Part shown: piece after piece, positions 1 to 6,435 of the stretch | Numbering within the stretch: the first letter of the stretch is position 1 | Layout: every line of letters starts with the position of its first letter | Assembly: GCA_011051825.1 (NCBI GenBank) | Contig: DRKH01000449.1 | Coordinates: forward strand, 1 to 13,209 | Length of the DNA stretch: 13,209 bases | Reading direction: 5' to 3' | Source of the DNA: Desulfobulbus sp. | Lineage (GTDB): Bacteria; Desulfobacterota; Desulfobulbia; Desulfobulbales; Desulfobulbaceae | Notes under the pieces: model-generated | Told to the model about the DNA's origin: nothing | What the model saw: the letters and a program-made list of their open reading frames with translations, nothing else | Databases searched by the model: none | Position numbers and translations under genes: made by a program

Positions 1-16
1 AAAGAGTTTGGGGCCA

Positions 17-1714
17 CTATAGTTTTTTCACCCGGTACAGACTGTACCCTCCATAGCGGTATAGCAACATTGTATGATGCCGAAAGAAGGCGATTGTCTC
101 TGCGCGTTTCTCAGAGGAGAGGTTTTGCAGCCATGAGGCTGTCAGGTCGTCGCGTGACAGTATGTGCCCGATTCCCTCACGCTTCAGTGCGGCCACCAGG
201 CCGCTTGTCCCGTCTTCCGGCAGTCCGCCGGGCAGAAGTGAACCTCCAGGCCGTACAAACAGGGCCTGGAAGCGCATGTAGTAGCCTCGGTTGCCGAGGA
301 ATATGCACAGTACCTTGTCTTTGGGGGAGAGAAAACGGTTGGTGTATTCTATCACCTTGTATTCCGGATAGAAACTGGTGATGTACCTCTCCCGGCTCAC
401 CTCGCCTTTGATGTACGGCCATGGTTTGACTATGGAGAATTGCCTTGCGGTATAGGTGGCGTTGTAGGCGAGCATCGTTCCGGCGACGACGGTGGTGAAC
501 AGGGCGGCTGCCCGACGGTTCTTCCAGGAGATGAGGCGGTGGAGTTCGCACAGCCCGAAGATCGCAAGAATGGCAAGGGGGGGGATTATTGGAATCATGT
601 AACGGATGCGCAGGGCTGACTGGAAAAATGTGAAGAAGAAGGCCAGAACGCTGAAGGCGAGAAGGACCTTTTTCTCCCGCTGGACCGTAGGGCGCGGATC
701 CCGGCGGATGAAGGCGGCCAACGGCAGGAGGAGAAGAAACGGTGTGAGCTTGCCGTCGAAGTAACGGGGATCGTCGTCCCGACCCTCAAAGAAGAAACGG
801 ACGGGCAGGAGGGCGGTCTGCCACCATTTCTCGTGGTAGAGCACTTTTCGGTAAATGAAGACTCTCCGTCCTTGTCCGGTTATTTTTTCGAGCGTCCGGC
901 TGAGGTCGTGGCCGGTCGATTCTCCTCCGGCCGCTTCCCCCCGGTGGGCCAGATGCCGGGCAGGTGTTCCTCCCAGGGGGTAGATGGGGTTGCCGGTCCA
1001 GAGATAGTCGCGGAGCATCCATGGGGAAAAGACGACTCCGGTGACAAGGAGGAACAGAAATCCGTACCCCAGCCCCTTGGCCCCGCCCCTGATCCCGGTG
1101 GCGTCTTTCCTTCGGACGTAGAGGATCGGGACGAACATGGAGAGCAGGAACACGGTAATGAGGGCGTTGTACTTGGTTCCGGCGGCAAGCCCCGAGAATA
1201 CCCCTGCAATCACCAGGTCTATGGTGCGGCAGCCGTTTTCCAGCCAGCGGAAGATGGCGAGGATGGCTGCGGTACTGAAAAAGGCGAGGCCCAGGTCCAC
1301 GTAGGCGGTGATCGACAGCTTGACAATGATGGGGATGGAGATGAAGAACAGCGCGCCAAGCCCCCCCCAGGCCGGGGAGAGACGTTTTCTCAGGTAGCCA
1401 TACACGAGGCCCGCCGTCATCAGGCCAAAGAGGAGGTGAATGTATTTGGGCAGGATGTCATTACCGAAGTACAGCGGGATCATATATAGCATATCCAGGT
1501 TCATGGGATAATACGAGAATATGATATCCGGTATTTCATATATCCCGCCGTGGCGGAGATAAAGGCTGGGGACGAACAGATGATGGGTCAGAGCGTCACG
1601 GCTTACCGGTGGTACGGCCGCAAGCAGGCCCAGTGCGCCGACCTGGATCAGCAGGAGTAGGATAAGGAAGGGGAGAGAGCGGGATAACCGGGTCCCTGGA
1701 TGCGTTGCAGTCAT
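17..1714 (-). CDS. GT-C superfamily polytopic membrane glycosyltransferase (GT39/ArnT/PMT-like)
   Basis: The 565-residue protein is strongly hydrophobic. A first membrane helix spans about residues 14-34, followed by a loop with S-R-D40-A-L-T-H-H and then many further helices to about residue 420. An acidic residue just after the first helix is the usual place for the catalytic Asp of lipid-linked-sugar (GT-C) transferases such as the ArnT/PMT group, so a polyprenyl-phosphate-sugar-dependent transferase in the inner membrane is inferred. The C-terminal 120 residues are less hydrophobic and probably periplasmic. The ATG start overlaps the stop of the upstream VKOR gene (ATGA, 1711-1714), indicating translational coupling. 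Donor and acceptor are unknown; pilin or surface-polysaccharide glycosylation is only a guess from the neighbourhood. An O-antigen ligase-like or unassigned membrane protein is an alternative. Confidence 0.7.
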   Translation of the reverse strand: MTATHPGTRLSRSLPFLILLLLIQVGALGLLAAVPPVSRDALTHHLFVPSLYLRHGGIYEIPDIIFSYYPMNLDMLYMIPLYFGNDILPKYIHLLFGLMTAGLVYGYLRKRLSPAWGGLGALFFISIPIIVKLSITAYVDLGLAFFSTAAILAIFRWLENGCRTIDLVIAGVFSGLAAGTKYNALITVFLLSMFVPILYVRRKDATGIRGGAKGLGYGFLFLLVTGVVFSPWMLRDYLWTGNPIYPLGGTPARHLAHRGEAAGGESTGHDLSRTLEKITGQGRRVFIYRKVLYHEKWWQTALLPVRFFFEGRDDDPRYFDGKLTPFLLLLPLAAFIRRDPRPTVQREKKVLLAFSVLAFFFTFFQSALRIRYMIPIIPPLAILAIFGLCELHRLISWKNRRAAALFTTVVAGTMLAYNATYTARQFSIVKPWPYIKGEVSRERYITSFYPEYKVIEYTNRFLSPKDKVLCIFLGNRGYYMRFQALFVRPGGSLLPGGLPEDGTSGLVAALKREGIGHILSRDDLTASWLQNLSSEKRAETIAFFRHHTMLLYRYGGYSLYRVKKL

Positions 1715-2889
1715 TTGTCGAGCACCGGTTGTAGGATATTGGGAGGAATGGAACCTGAGTACACCTTACCGTGGACCACAAACGTCGGCGTCCCGGTAAT
1801 TCCAAGCTTCATTCCCTTGCGGATGTCCCGCAGAAGTAGCCGATAGACCAGGTTTCCACGATCTTGGACGGCCATCGCTAACTCTCCAGCCGAAAGCCCT
1901 GTCGCTTTGGCCAACATTTTGGTGTTGAATGTTTTTTTGTCCCGCCCCAATTTGAACAGCGCATCATTCGCCTGCCAGAACTTCCCTCGTAGTGATGCAT
2001 AAATGGCAAGCAGAGCCATTTTTCCGGAACCAACGTGAAATGGGGATGGAACCACGATACTGTTGAATTCGTTATCCAGTGGATATTGATAGTGAACAAG
2101 GCGGATACGATCGGGGTATTGCGCGATGAGGCGTCTGAGCATGTAATGAGCTTTGTAACACTGGAAACACTGGTAATCGGTGAACTCCTCGATGACCAGC
2201 TCGGGGTGCTTTGCTCCAATCCATGGGTGTCCGTTATCCGTTATTCCGGTAGTGATCCCCTCATCGGTGGGATCAGGAAAGGTATAGAGCCAGTAATGAG
2301 GGATAAACAGCCTGACCGCCACGAAGGCCGCCGCGATCAGCGGAAGAGCGACGCGGGTCAGGCGGTGCCGCCTGATAGAGGCTATGGCCTCGACCGTTCC
2401 TCGCATGATGGGGCCACAGTCGAAGCGGCGTCTTATGATCCATGGATAGAACAGCAGGGTAAAGCTGACTATGTAACTCAGGATGCAGAAAAGACAGAAG
2501 GAATGGATCTCGATCTCAGAAATTGTGCCGAAGTACAGGGACGCAGCCGAGAATGCCACACCCAGGAGGAGAAGAAGGTTCCATAGCCGCATCCGCTCCG
2601 GATCGGGTTCGCGGACACTGGCAAGCAGAAGAGCATAGAGCAGGTAACCAAACAGTCCCCACAAAGCCACCGGCACCCCCCAGAGTACGGACCACGGACT
2701 CTGGGCCACGGTGTCGCAATTCATGGCTCGGGTGAGGGCACAGAAGCTGCTGTATGATATGTCCGTGTAATTGCGGTAGTGTAGCAGGGCGAGATAGGTG
2801 GTGTCGACCAGGCCGATGCAAACTGCCGTCATGGCGGGGTAATAGTAATACCTGTAGTCGAGGGTGGAAGAACGCCTGCCGGTACGCAT
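1711..2889 (-). CDS. VKOR domain fused to DsbA/thioredoxin-like domain (disulfide-bond-forming enzyme)
   Basis: With the ATG at 2889 the protein has 392 residues. The N-terminal half is a four-to-five-helix VKOR domain with the loop cysteine pair C50/C58 and the active-site pair C132-L-F-C135. A further membrane helix (about 181-197) leads to a periplasmic thioredoxin-fold domain with C241-F-Q-C244 and the cis-proline motif T-G-T-P368. In the known VKOR family, electrons pass from the thioredoxin partner through the VKOR cysteines to quinone, so this fusion should oxidise protein thiols in the envelope. A TTG start 18 bases upstream is open, but ATG 2889 has a GAGG about 9 bases before it and is preferred. 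The 130-base gap to the upstream TMTC-like gene shows no convincing promoter or terminator, so co-transcription is plausible. The gene overlaps the next one by ATGA. Paired cysteines in the nearby pilins are likely substrates (inference). Confidence 0.87.
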   Translation of the reverse strand: MRTGRRSSTLDYRYYYYPAMTAVCIGLVDTTYLALLHYRNYTDISYSSFCALTRAMNCDTVAQSPWSVLWGVPVALWGLFGYLLYALLLASVREPDPERMRLWNLLLLLGVAFSAASLYFGTISEIEIHSFCLFCILSYIVSFTLLFYPWIIRRRFDCGPIMRGTVEAIASIRRHRLTRVALPLIAAAFVAVRLFIPHYWLYTFPDPTDEGITTGITDNGHPWIGAKHPELVIEEFTDYQCFQCYKAHYMLRRLIAQYPDRIRLVHYQYPLDNEFNSIVVPSPFHVGSGKMALLAIYASLRGKFWQANDALFKLGRDKKTFNTKMLAKATGLSAGELAMAVQDRGNLVYRLLLRDIRKGMKLGITGTPTFVVHGKVYSGSIPPNILQPVLDK

Positions 2890-3019
2890 TGTTGATAACC
2901 TCGTCAAATTGGCGTGTTCGGCGTTAGGGAGAACATGTGGTTTAGCTTAGCGCATAAATAACATGCCGGAAAGCTGGTATAGAACCTCTGCAGCATAATC
3001 CCCCGGCAGATCGTGCTGA

Positions 3020-5080
3020 CTAGGGCGAGAGTGCCGCCTCGCGCAGACTCTGCAGAATAACTGGACGTATCAGGGGGATGGCAATGGGGACATTGTGGTA
3101 TTCGTGCTGCATTTTTTCCAAGTGGTCTCGAATCTGTCTTATACTGAAATGTTGAATGAGGTCTTTCGTGTATGCCACAGTCCGTATGTCGTCCCCCGCC
3201 CTGATCGCGTTTTCTATCAGGCTAAACAGGATGGTCAGGTCTTGGGTCGGCCCTTGGCTTAATCTCAGGAACCATTCAGCTTGAGCATAATGGCCCGCTT
3301 TTGATAGGGCAACGCCGAGGTTGTAGAAGTATTTTTTCTTGTTCCGGCTCGCGTGCATTGCCTGACCAAATGTCAATACCGCTTCCTGAGAACGTTTTAA
3401 CCACAGGAGGATGAGGCCGCGAAGGTTGAGGAAACGGGGGCTGCCGGGTTCATGGACCAGGCCTCGGTCCACTTCGTCGAGTGCTTCCGGAACCCTGCCT
3501 TCGAGCACCAGGGCCTTGGCCAGACCGTATCGGGAATTGCTGAAACGAGGGTTCAGGGCCAGTGATTTCCGGTAGTAGACGATGGCATTGTCGTTGAAGC
3601 CGTACCTGAACAGAACTCCGCCCATGTTGCCGAGAATCGCCGCCTTGAAACTCGTTCTCGGGCTGTATGCCTTCAGGGCCTTTTCGTAATAGCCGAGGGC
3701 GCGGATCAGATTTTTCCTGGATTTTTCCGGAGCCCAGCCCGCCAGCGTGCCCAGTTTGGCATAGGGGCGGGCGTTGTGGGGGGATTTGGTCAAGGCGTCC
3801 TGCCATAAGGCATCCTGGGATCGCCAGGCTTGGTTGCGGAGATACGTGCCATGGCCGAGGGATATGAGAAGCAGCGGGACGCAGGCTGTAGCCGTGGCAT
3901 GAAGCAGACCCGGACGGGGCGCACTTTTCAGAATGTGAAGCAGGCCCGCGGCCACCGGCATGAAGAGGAACATGGACGGCAGGTAGTTACGATGTTCGAA
4001 TATGAGTTCCAGGGGAATGATGGTCGATTCCACCAGGTGATTAATCAGAAAAAAAAGAATGGCAAATCCTGCAAGCGGGTGGTTTCGAAGCAGTTTCAGG
4101 GCAATGACTGTCAGCACGCAGAGCATGATGATCGCCGCCGGGGTAGTCCATGGTGTGAAAAGAGAATGGGCGATGTGGACCTCGTGGTCGATAGACAGCC
4201 GTTGCGGCAGGGGATAAAAGAGGATGCTCAGGTAGAAGACCATGATCCTCGCCTCGGTCAGCAGACGTTCGTACGGACTAAAAGGTCGGCTGCCGGTCGT
4301 AGAAAAGAAATGGGGTAATATCCGTATGGCCTTGTGGATGGATAAGATAAGTATAAGCGCTGTCAGTCCGATGACCACCAGGCGGATATTTTTGCCGAAG
4401 CGGTCCGGAGGGCTGGTGAAAAAGGTGAATTCGATCAGCAGGACGCTCATGGGCAGGATAGCAGCGTTCTCTTTGGAGCCCACGGCAGCCAGGTAGCACA
4501 GCAGGGCAAGAAAAAGGTAGAAAGGCCGCGGTTTCCCCTTGTCCATGAGCCGGGCCCGGAGATACCAGTATATCGCCAGGACCGAGAACAGCGCCGCGAG
4601 CACGGCCATCCGTTGAACGATATAGGTGACAGCCTGGGTCTGGACCGGGTTGAGTGCCCACAGCAGGGTCCCGAGCAGGGAGATGAAGAACGCGTCTTCC
4701 CGGCTGTACTTTTTCATGACAGGGGTTTGGAACAGCAGCAGGCCCGTCATCAGGATGAACAGGGCGGTGAGAATATGGAGACCAATGTTGACCAGATGGT
4801 AGCCGAAAGGATTATTGTTGCCGATGTACCAGTTGAGAGCAAAGGAGAGGCAGGGGACCGGTCGGTAAAGGTGGCCGGTGGCAAAGGGCCTGGCGAACAT
4901 GGTGCGCCATAGGGTGGCCGGCATCAGGTCTTTTATGTGCAGAGGGAGATTGTCGGTGATGTTGGGTGGATCGTCAAGCTGCCAGGGTGCGTGCAGGGTG
5001 TTGGAGTAAACGATGAAAATGACCAGGCCGACAAGGATGACGGCAAGGGCCGGAAGTCTGTTTCGGTTGCCTTGGGACAT
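3020..5080 (-). CDS. TMTC-like membrane glycosyltransferase with C-terminal TPR repeats
   Basis: The 686-residue protein begins with a membrane helix (about 11-28), then an L-D-D motif (D36, D37) and Y-R-P-V-P near residue 72. This is the layout of TMTC-type GT-C mannosyltransferases, where the first-loop acidic pair is catalytic. About ten hydrophobic segments follow to about residue 415. Residues about 430-620 hold four to five TPR units, with segments such as A-L-G-Y-Y-E-K-A-L and A-I-V-Y-Y-R-K-S-L-A-L-N-P. Known TMTC proteins transfer sugar from a dolichyl/polyprenyl carrier to Ser/Thr; bacterial members are mostly uncharacterised. The gene lies just after the pilin terminator, so pilin O-glycosylation or pilus assembly support is a reasonable inference. 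The ATG at 5080 has only a weak AGG about 12 bases upstream. Family assignment is fairly firm; the reaction and the target are not. Confidence 0.75.
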   Translation of the reverse strand: MSQGNRNRLPALAVILVGLVIFIVYSNTLHAPWQLDDPPNITDNLPLHIKDLMPATLWRTMFARPFATGHLYRPVPCLSFALNWYIGNNNPFGYHLVNIGLHILTALFILMTGLLLFQTPVMKKYSREDAFFISLLGTLLWALNPVQTQAVTYIVQRMAVLAALFSVLAIYWYLRARLMDKGKPRPFYLFLALLCYLAAVGSKENAAILPMSVLLIEFTFFTSPPDRFGKNIRLVVIGLTALILILSIHKAIRILPHFFSTTGSRPFSPYERLLTEARIMVFYLSILFYPLPQRLSIDHEVHIAHSLFTPWTTPAAIIMLCVLTVIALKLLRNHPLAGFAILFFLINHLVESTIIPLELIFEHRNYLPSMFLFMPVAAGLLHILKSAPRPGLLHATATACVPLLLISLGHGTYLRNQAWRSQDALWQDALTKSPHNARPYAKLGTLAGWAPEKSRKNLIRALGYYEKALKAYSPRTSFKAAILGNMGGVLFRYGFNDNAIVYYRKSLALNPRFSNSRYGLAKALVLEGRVPEALDEVDRGLVHEPGSPRFLNLRGLILLWLKRSQEAVLTFGQAMHASRNKKKYFYNLGVALSKAGHYAQAEWFLRLSQGPTQDLTILFSLIENAIRAGDDIRTVAYTKDLIQHFSIRQIRDHLEKMQHEYHNVPIAIPLIRPVILQSLREAALSP

Positions 5081-5109
5081 TGTATCGATATGACCTGGAC
5101 TTTCCCACG

Positions 5110-5139
5110 AAAAAACGGAGGGAGATCTCTCTCCCCCCG
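5110..5139 (-). terminator. Rho-independent terminator after the pilin gene
   Basis: Read on the minus strand, CGGGGGGAGA, a four-base GAGA loop and TCTCCCTCCG form a 10-pair stem (one G-T wobble) followed directly by six T. Flanking CCA/TGG-type bases could extend the structure around the T-run. It starts 35 bases after the pilin stop codon and ends 30 bases before the TMTC-like start, so it should confine the pilin message and leave the downstream three genes to read-through or a separate promoter. Confidence 0.9.
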
Positions 5140-5173
5140 TGGACGAGGTAAGGCCGTGGGTTATGTCACAGGA

Positions 5174-5602
5174 TTATGGCTGCACGCGCTTGGTGAAAAC
5201 GTAGTTGCCGTCCCAGTTCTGCTGTGCTGCCTGGTAGTCAGCCGGGCAGCGTTGGGATGCGTCGGTTACGGTGATGGTAATGCCATTGTTAGGATCGGCG
5301 CCCGTGATGGTCGCGGTGTTCTGAGTGGTCCCTTGGCCACTCAGTGTGTAGCCATTACCATTATTCAGTTGGGCCAATGTAGGTGTAGCGGTATGCGAGG
5401 GAATGGCGAAGTAGTCAGCAAGAGCGGCAGCGATGCCGTTGGCGTCGGACTCGGCCCGAGAGCAAAAGCTCTTGTTACGGTAGGCAATGAAGTTGGGGAT
5501 GGCAATCGCCGCCAGAATACCGATGATGGCGATGACGATCATCAGCTCGATGAGGGTGAAGCCTTTTTCGTTTGCATTCAGTCTCAGTTTGTTCAGCGTC
5601 AT
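5174..5602 (-). CDS. pilA: Type IV pilin, major-pilin-like (paralog 1)
   Basis: A 142-residue prepilin. A 14-residue basic leader ends K-G, followed by F-T-L-I-E and a hydrophobic helix typical of class IVa pilins and pseudopilins; prepilin peptidase should cut after G14 and methylate F15, leaving 128 residues. Glu5 of the mature chain is present. Exactly two cysteines occur, at mature positions 33 and 105. Aromatic residues sit at mature 24, 27, 32, 50 and 51. The start is set by a GGAGGA seven bases upstream and by a sigma-54 promoter with predicted transcription start near 5653; an in-frame ATG at 5680 lies at the promoter's upstream edge and cannot be on that message. A perfect terminator follows. 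It is closely similar to the pilin at 5859-6290 in the helix and in the C-terminal Q-R-C-P motif. GspG-like pseudopilin is a less likely alternative, given the genomic context. Confidence 0.93.
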   Translation of the reverse strand: MTLNKLRLNANEKGFTLIELMIVIAIIGILAAIAIPNFIAYRNKSFCSRAESDANGIAAALADYFAIPSHTATPTLAQLNNGNGYTLSGQGTTQNTATITGADPNNGITITVTDASQRCPADYQAAQQNWDGNYVFTKRVQP

Positions 5603-5609
5603 GGTGTCT

Positions 5610-5615
5610 TCCTCC
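5610..5615 (-). promoter_or_regulatory. Ribosome binding site of pilin 1
   Basis: GGAGGA on the minus strand, seven bases before the ATG at 5602. This strong Shine-Dalgarno fixes the pilin start and argues against the longer reading from 5680. Confidence 0.85.
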
Positions 5616-5663
5616 GTGAGTTGGTTGTGAATGAACACTGTTTGGTTGGTTTGTGATCTGATC

Positions 5664-5679
5664 AGCATTTTCTGTGCCA
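5664..5679 (-). promoter_or_regulatory. Sigma-54 (-24/-12) promoter of pilin 1
   Basis: The minus strand reads TGGCACAGAAAATGCT. The -24 hexamer TGGCAC is perfect and the GG to GC distance is the required 12 bases; the -12 part is ATGCT rather than TTGCT. Predicted transcription start is near 5653, giving a leader of about 50 bases. An adjacent sigma-54 activator gene (8002-9384) supports the call. Confidence 0.8.
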
Positions 5680-5683
5680 ATGG

Positions 5684-5713
5684 TATGATTAGGTGCTGTA
5701 TGATTAGGTGCTG
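5684..5713. repeat. Perfect 15-bp tandem duplication next to the pilin 1 promoter
   Basis: TATGATTAGGTGCTG occurs twice head to tail (5684-5698 and 5699-5713) with no mismatch. It begins four bases upstream of the -24 element, at about -30 to -60 of the predicted transcript. It could be a recent slippage duplication, a spacer that rephases upstream sites, or a pair of protein-binding sites. Confidence 0.9.
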
Positions 5714-5785
5714 TTTGTTGGTTTATTTCGTTTTTTCGGCCCGTTGCTGTTCGGTGTGCCAGCCGCTTGGCTCAGAGTATCGGTT

Positions 5786-5847
5786 TGTCGTTTTTAGGGT
5801 ACTGACAAATATTGTCAGCCGATCCTCCTGTTCTGTCATTTTTTGTC
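5786..5847. promoter_or_regulatory. Putative activator (PilR) binding region: TGTC-box cluster with palindrome
   Basis: Five TGTC/GACA tetramers lie in 62 bases: 5786-5789, 5804-5807 (opposite strand), 5813-5816, 5834-5837 and 5844-5847. Two of them form the perfect 7-bp inverted repeat CTGACAA-N3-TTGTCAG at 5802-5818. The cluster sits about 130-195 bases upstream of the predicted pilin 1 start, a normal distance for an NtrC-family enhancer. Pseudomonas PilR is known to bind a cluster of TGTC-containing sites upstream of pilA, which motivates the call; no RNA-like T-run follows the palindrome, so a terminator for the preceding pilin is less likely. Confidence 0.5.
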
Positions 5848-5858
5848 AATGTGGTGGA

Positions 5859-6290
5859 TCATTGTAGCGTCTTGGTATAGAACCAGTTGTTCCAGTTGGC
5901 ACTGCCTGCCTGGTAGGATTGGGGACAGCGTTGGTCCACATCGTGGACCGTGATTGTCAGGTTTGGCAAAGTTCCTGTAATCGTTGCCGTGTTTGCCCCA
6001 TTGAGCAGTGGATATGTAATACCGTTTATTATGTTCTGCAATCCGCCGCTGTTTTGATTGCCGATGATATTGATCGGTAAAATCAAAGAGTTGTGTGCCG
6101 GGGTCGCAAAGTATGAAGCCAGTGCCGCGATGATGTTGTCGGCGTCATTTTCGGCATGGGTACAGTAAGCCTTGTCGCGATAGGCAATGAAGTTGGGGAT
6201 GGCAATGGCGGCGAGGATGCCGATGATCGCGATGACGATCATGACCTCGATGAGGGTAAATCCGCTTTCCCTTTTGTGCGCATCATTCAT
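5859..6290 (-). CDS. pilA: Type IV pilin, major-pilin-like (paralog 2)
   Basis: A 143-residue prepilin with a 10-residue leader ending in S-G, then F-T-L-I-E and a helix almost identical to that of the next pilin. Predicted mature length is 133. Cysteines are at mature positions 33 and 112, matching the two-cysteine plan of the paralog, with the same Q-R-C-P motif near the C-terminus. The middle (mature residues about 55-100) differs in sequence and length, so the surface loops have diverged. The start at 6290 has GGAGGA four bases upstream. Translation from 6371 is open but would begin upstream of the sigma-54 element at 6338-6353. It has its own promoter and no obvious terminator before the next pilin's promoter region. 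Which of the two is the main filament subunit cannot be told from sequence. Confidence 0.92.
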   Translation of the reverse strand: MNDAHKRESGFTLIEVMIVIAIIGILAAIAIPNFIAYRDKAYCTHAENDADNIIAALASYFATPAHNSLILPINIIGNQNSGGLQNIINGITYPLLNGANTATITGTLPNLTITVHDVDQRCPQSYQAGSANWNNWFYTKTLQ

Positions 6291-6294
6291 CTCT

Positions 6295-6300
6295 TCCTCC
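6295..6300 (-). promoter_or_regulatory. Ribosome binding site of pilin 2
   Basis: GGAGGA on the minus strand, four bases before ATG 6290, and part of a longer GGGAGGAAGAG purine run. It decides the pilin start in favour of the short leader. Confidence 0.8.
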
Positions 6301-6337
6301 CGGAATCGTTTCTGCTGGTCGTATTTCGGTTCAGTTA

Positions 6338-6353
6338 TGCAGTAATAATGCCA
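6338..6353 (-). promoter_or_regulatory. Sigma-54 (-24/-12) promoter of pilin 2
   Basis: The minus strand reads TGGCATTATTACTGCA, with GG and GC exactly 12 bases apart. Both halves differ from TGGCAC/TTGCA by one base. Predicted start is near 6327, giving a leader of about 37 bases. Enhancer sites would have to lie inside the start of the divergent kinase gene; none is obvious there. Confidence 0.72.
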
Positions 6354-6363
6354 TAAAAAACTG

Positions 6364-6391
6364 TGTTGCAAGGGACGGGTCGGGCTATACT
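6364..6391 (+). promoter_or_regulatory. Possible sigma-70 promoter of the pilS-like gene
   Basis: TATACT at 6386-6391 is a good -10 element; the -35 side is poor (TGTTGC at 6364-6369 with 16-base spacing, or TTGCAA with only 14). Predicted start is near 6398, 38 bases before the GTG start. It would be divergent from, and adjacent to, the pilin 2 promoter. Confidence 0.3.
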
Positions 6392-6435
6392 GAGAATGAT
6401 CCTTCTGGTTTCCGCATCAAGGAGATGGTCTCGCT

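Noticed and set aside
833..1489. Plus-strand 218-codon frame opposite the GT39-like gene
   Set aside because: Gly/Asp/Glu-rich low-complexity translation typical of the antisense of a hydrophobic membrane protein gene.
2035..2586. Plus-strand 183-codon frame opposite the VKOR fusion
   Set aside because: The opposite strand carries a complete enzyme with all catalytic cysteines; this is its antisense shadow.
5684..5713. Tandem repeat as a CRISPR remnant
   Set aside because: Units are directly adjacent, only 15 bases, with no spacers and no cas genes.
5745..5761. Second sigma-54-like element (TGGCAC ... GC) upstream of pilin 1
   Set aside because: GG and GC are 13 bases apart instead of 12, and the -12 half is poor; the element at 5664-5679 is clearly better.
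5802..5818. Palindrome CTGACAA-N3-TTGTCAG as terminator of pilin 2
   Set aside because: Only seven mostly AT pairs and no T-run after it on the minus strand; a DNA-binding site fits better.
5631..5867. Plus-strand 78-codon Cys-rich reading frame between the pilins
   Set aside because: It runs antisense over the promoter, tandem repeat and enhancer-like cluster; the cysteines come from TGT/TGC-rich regulatory DNA and the repeat, and there is no proper ribosome site.
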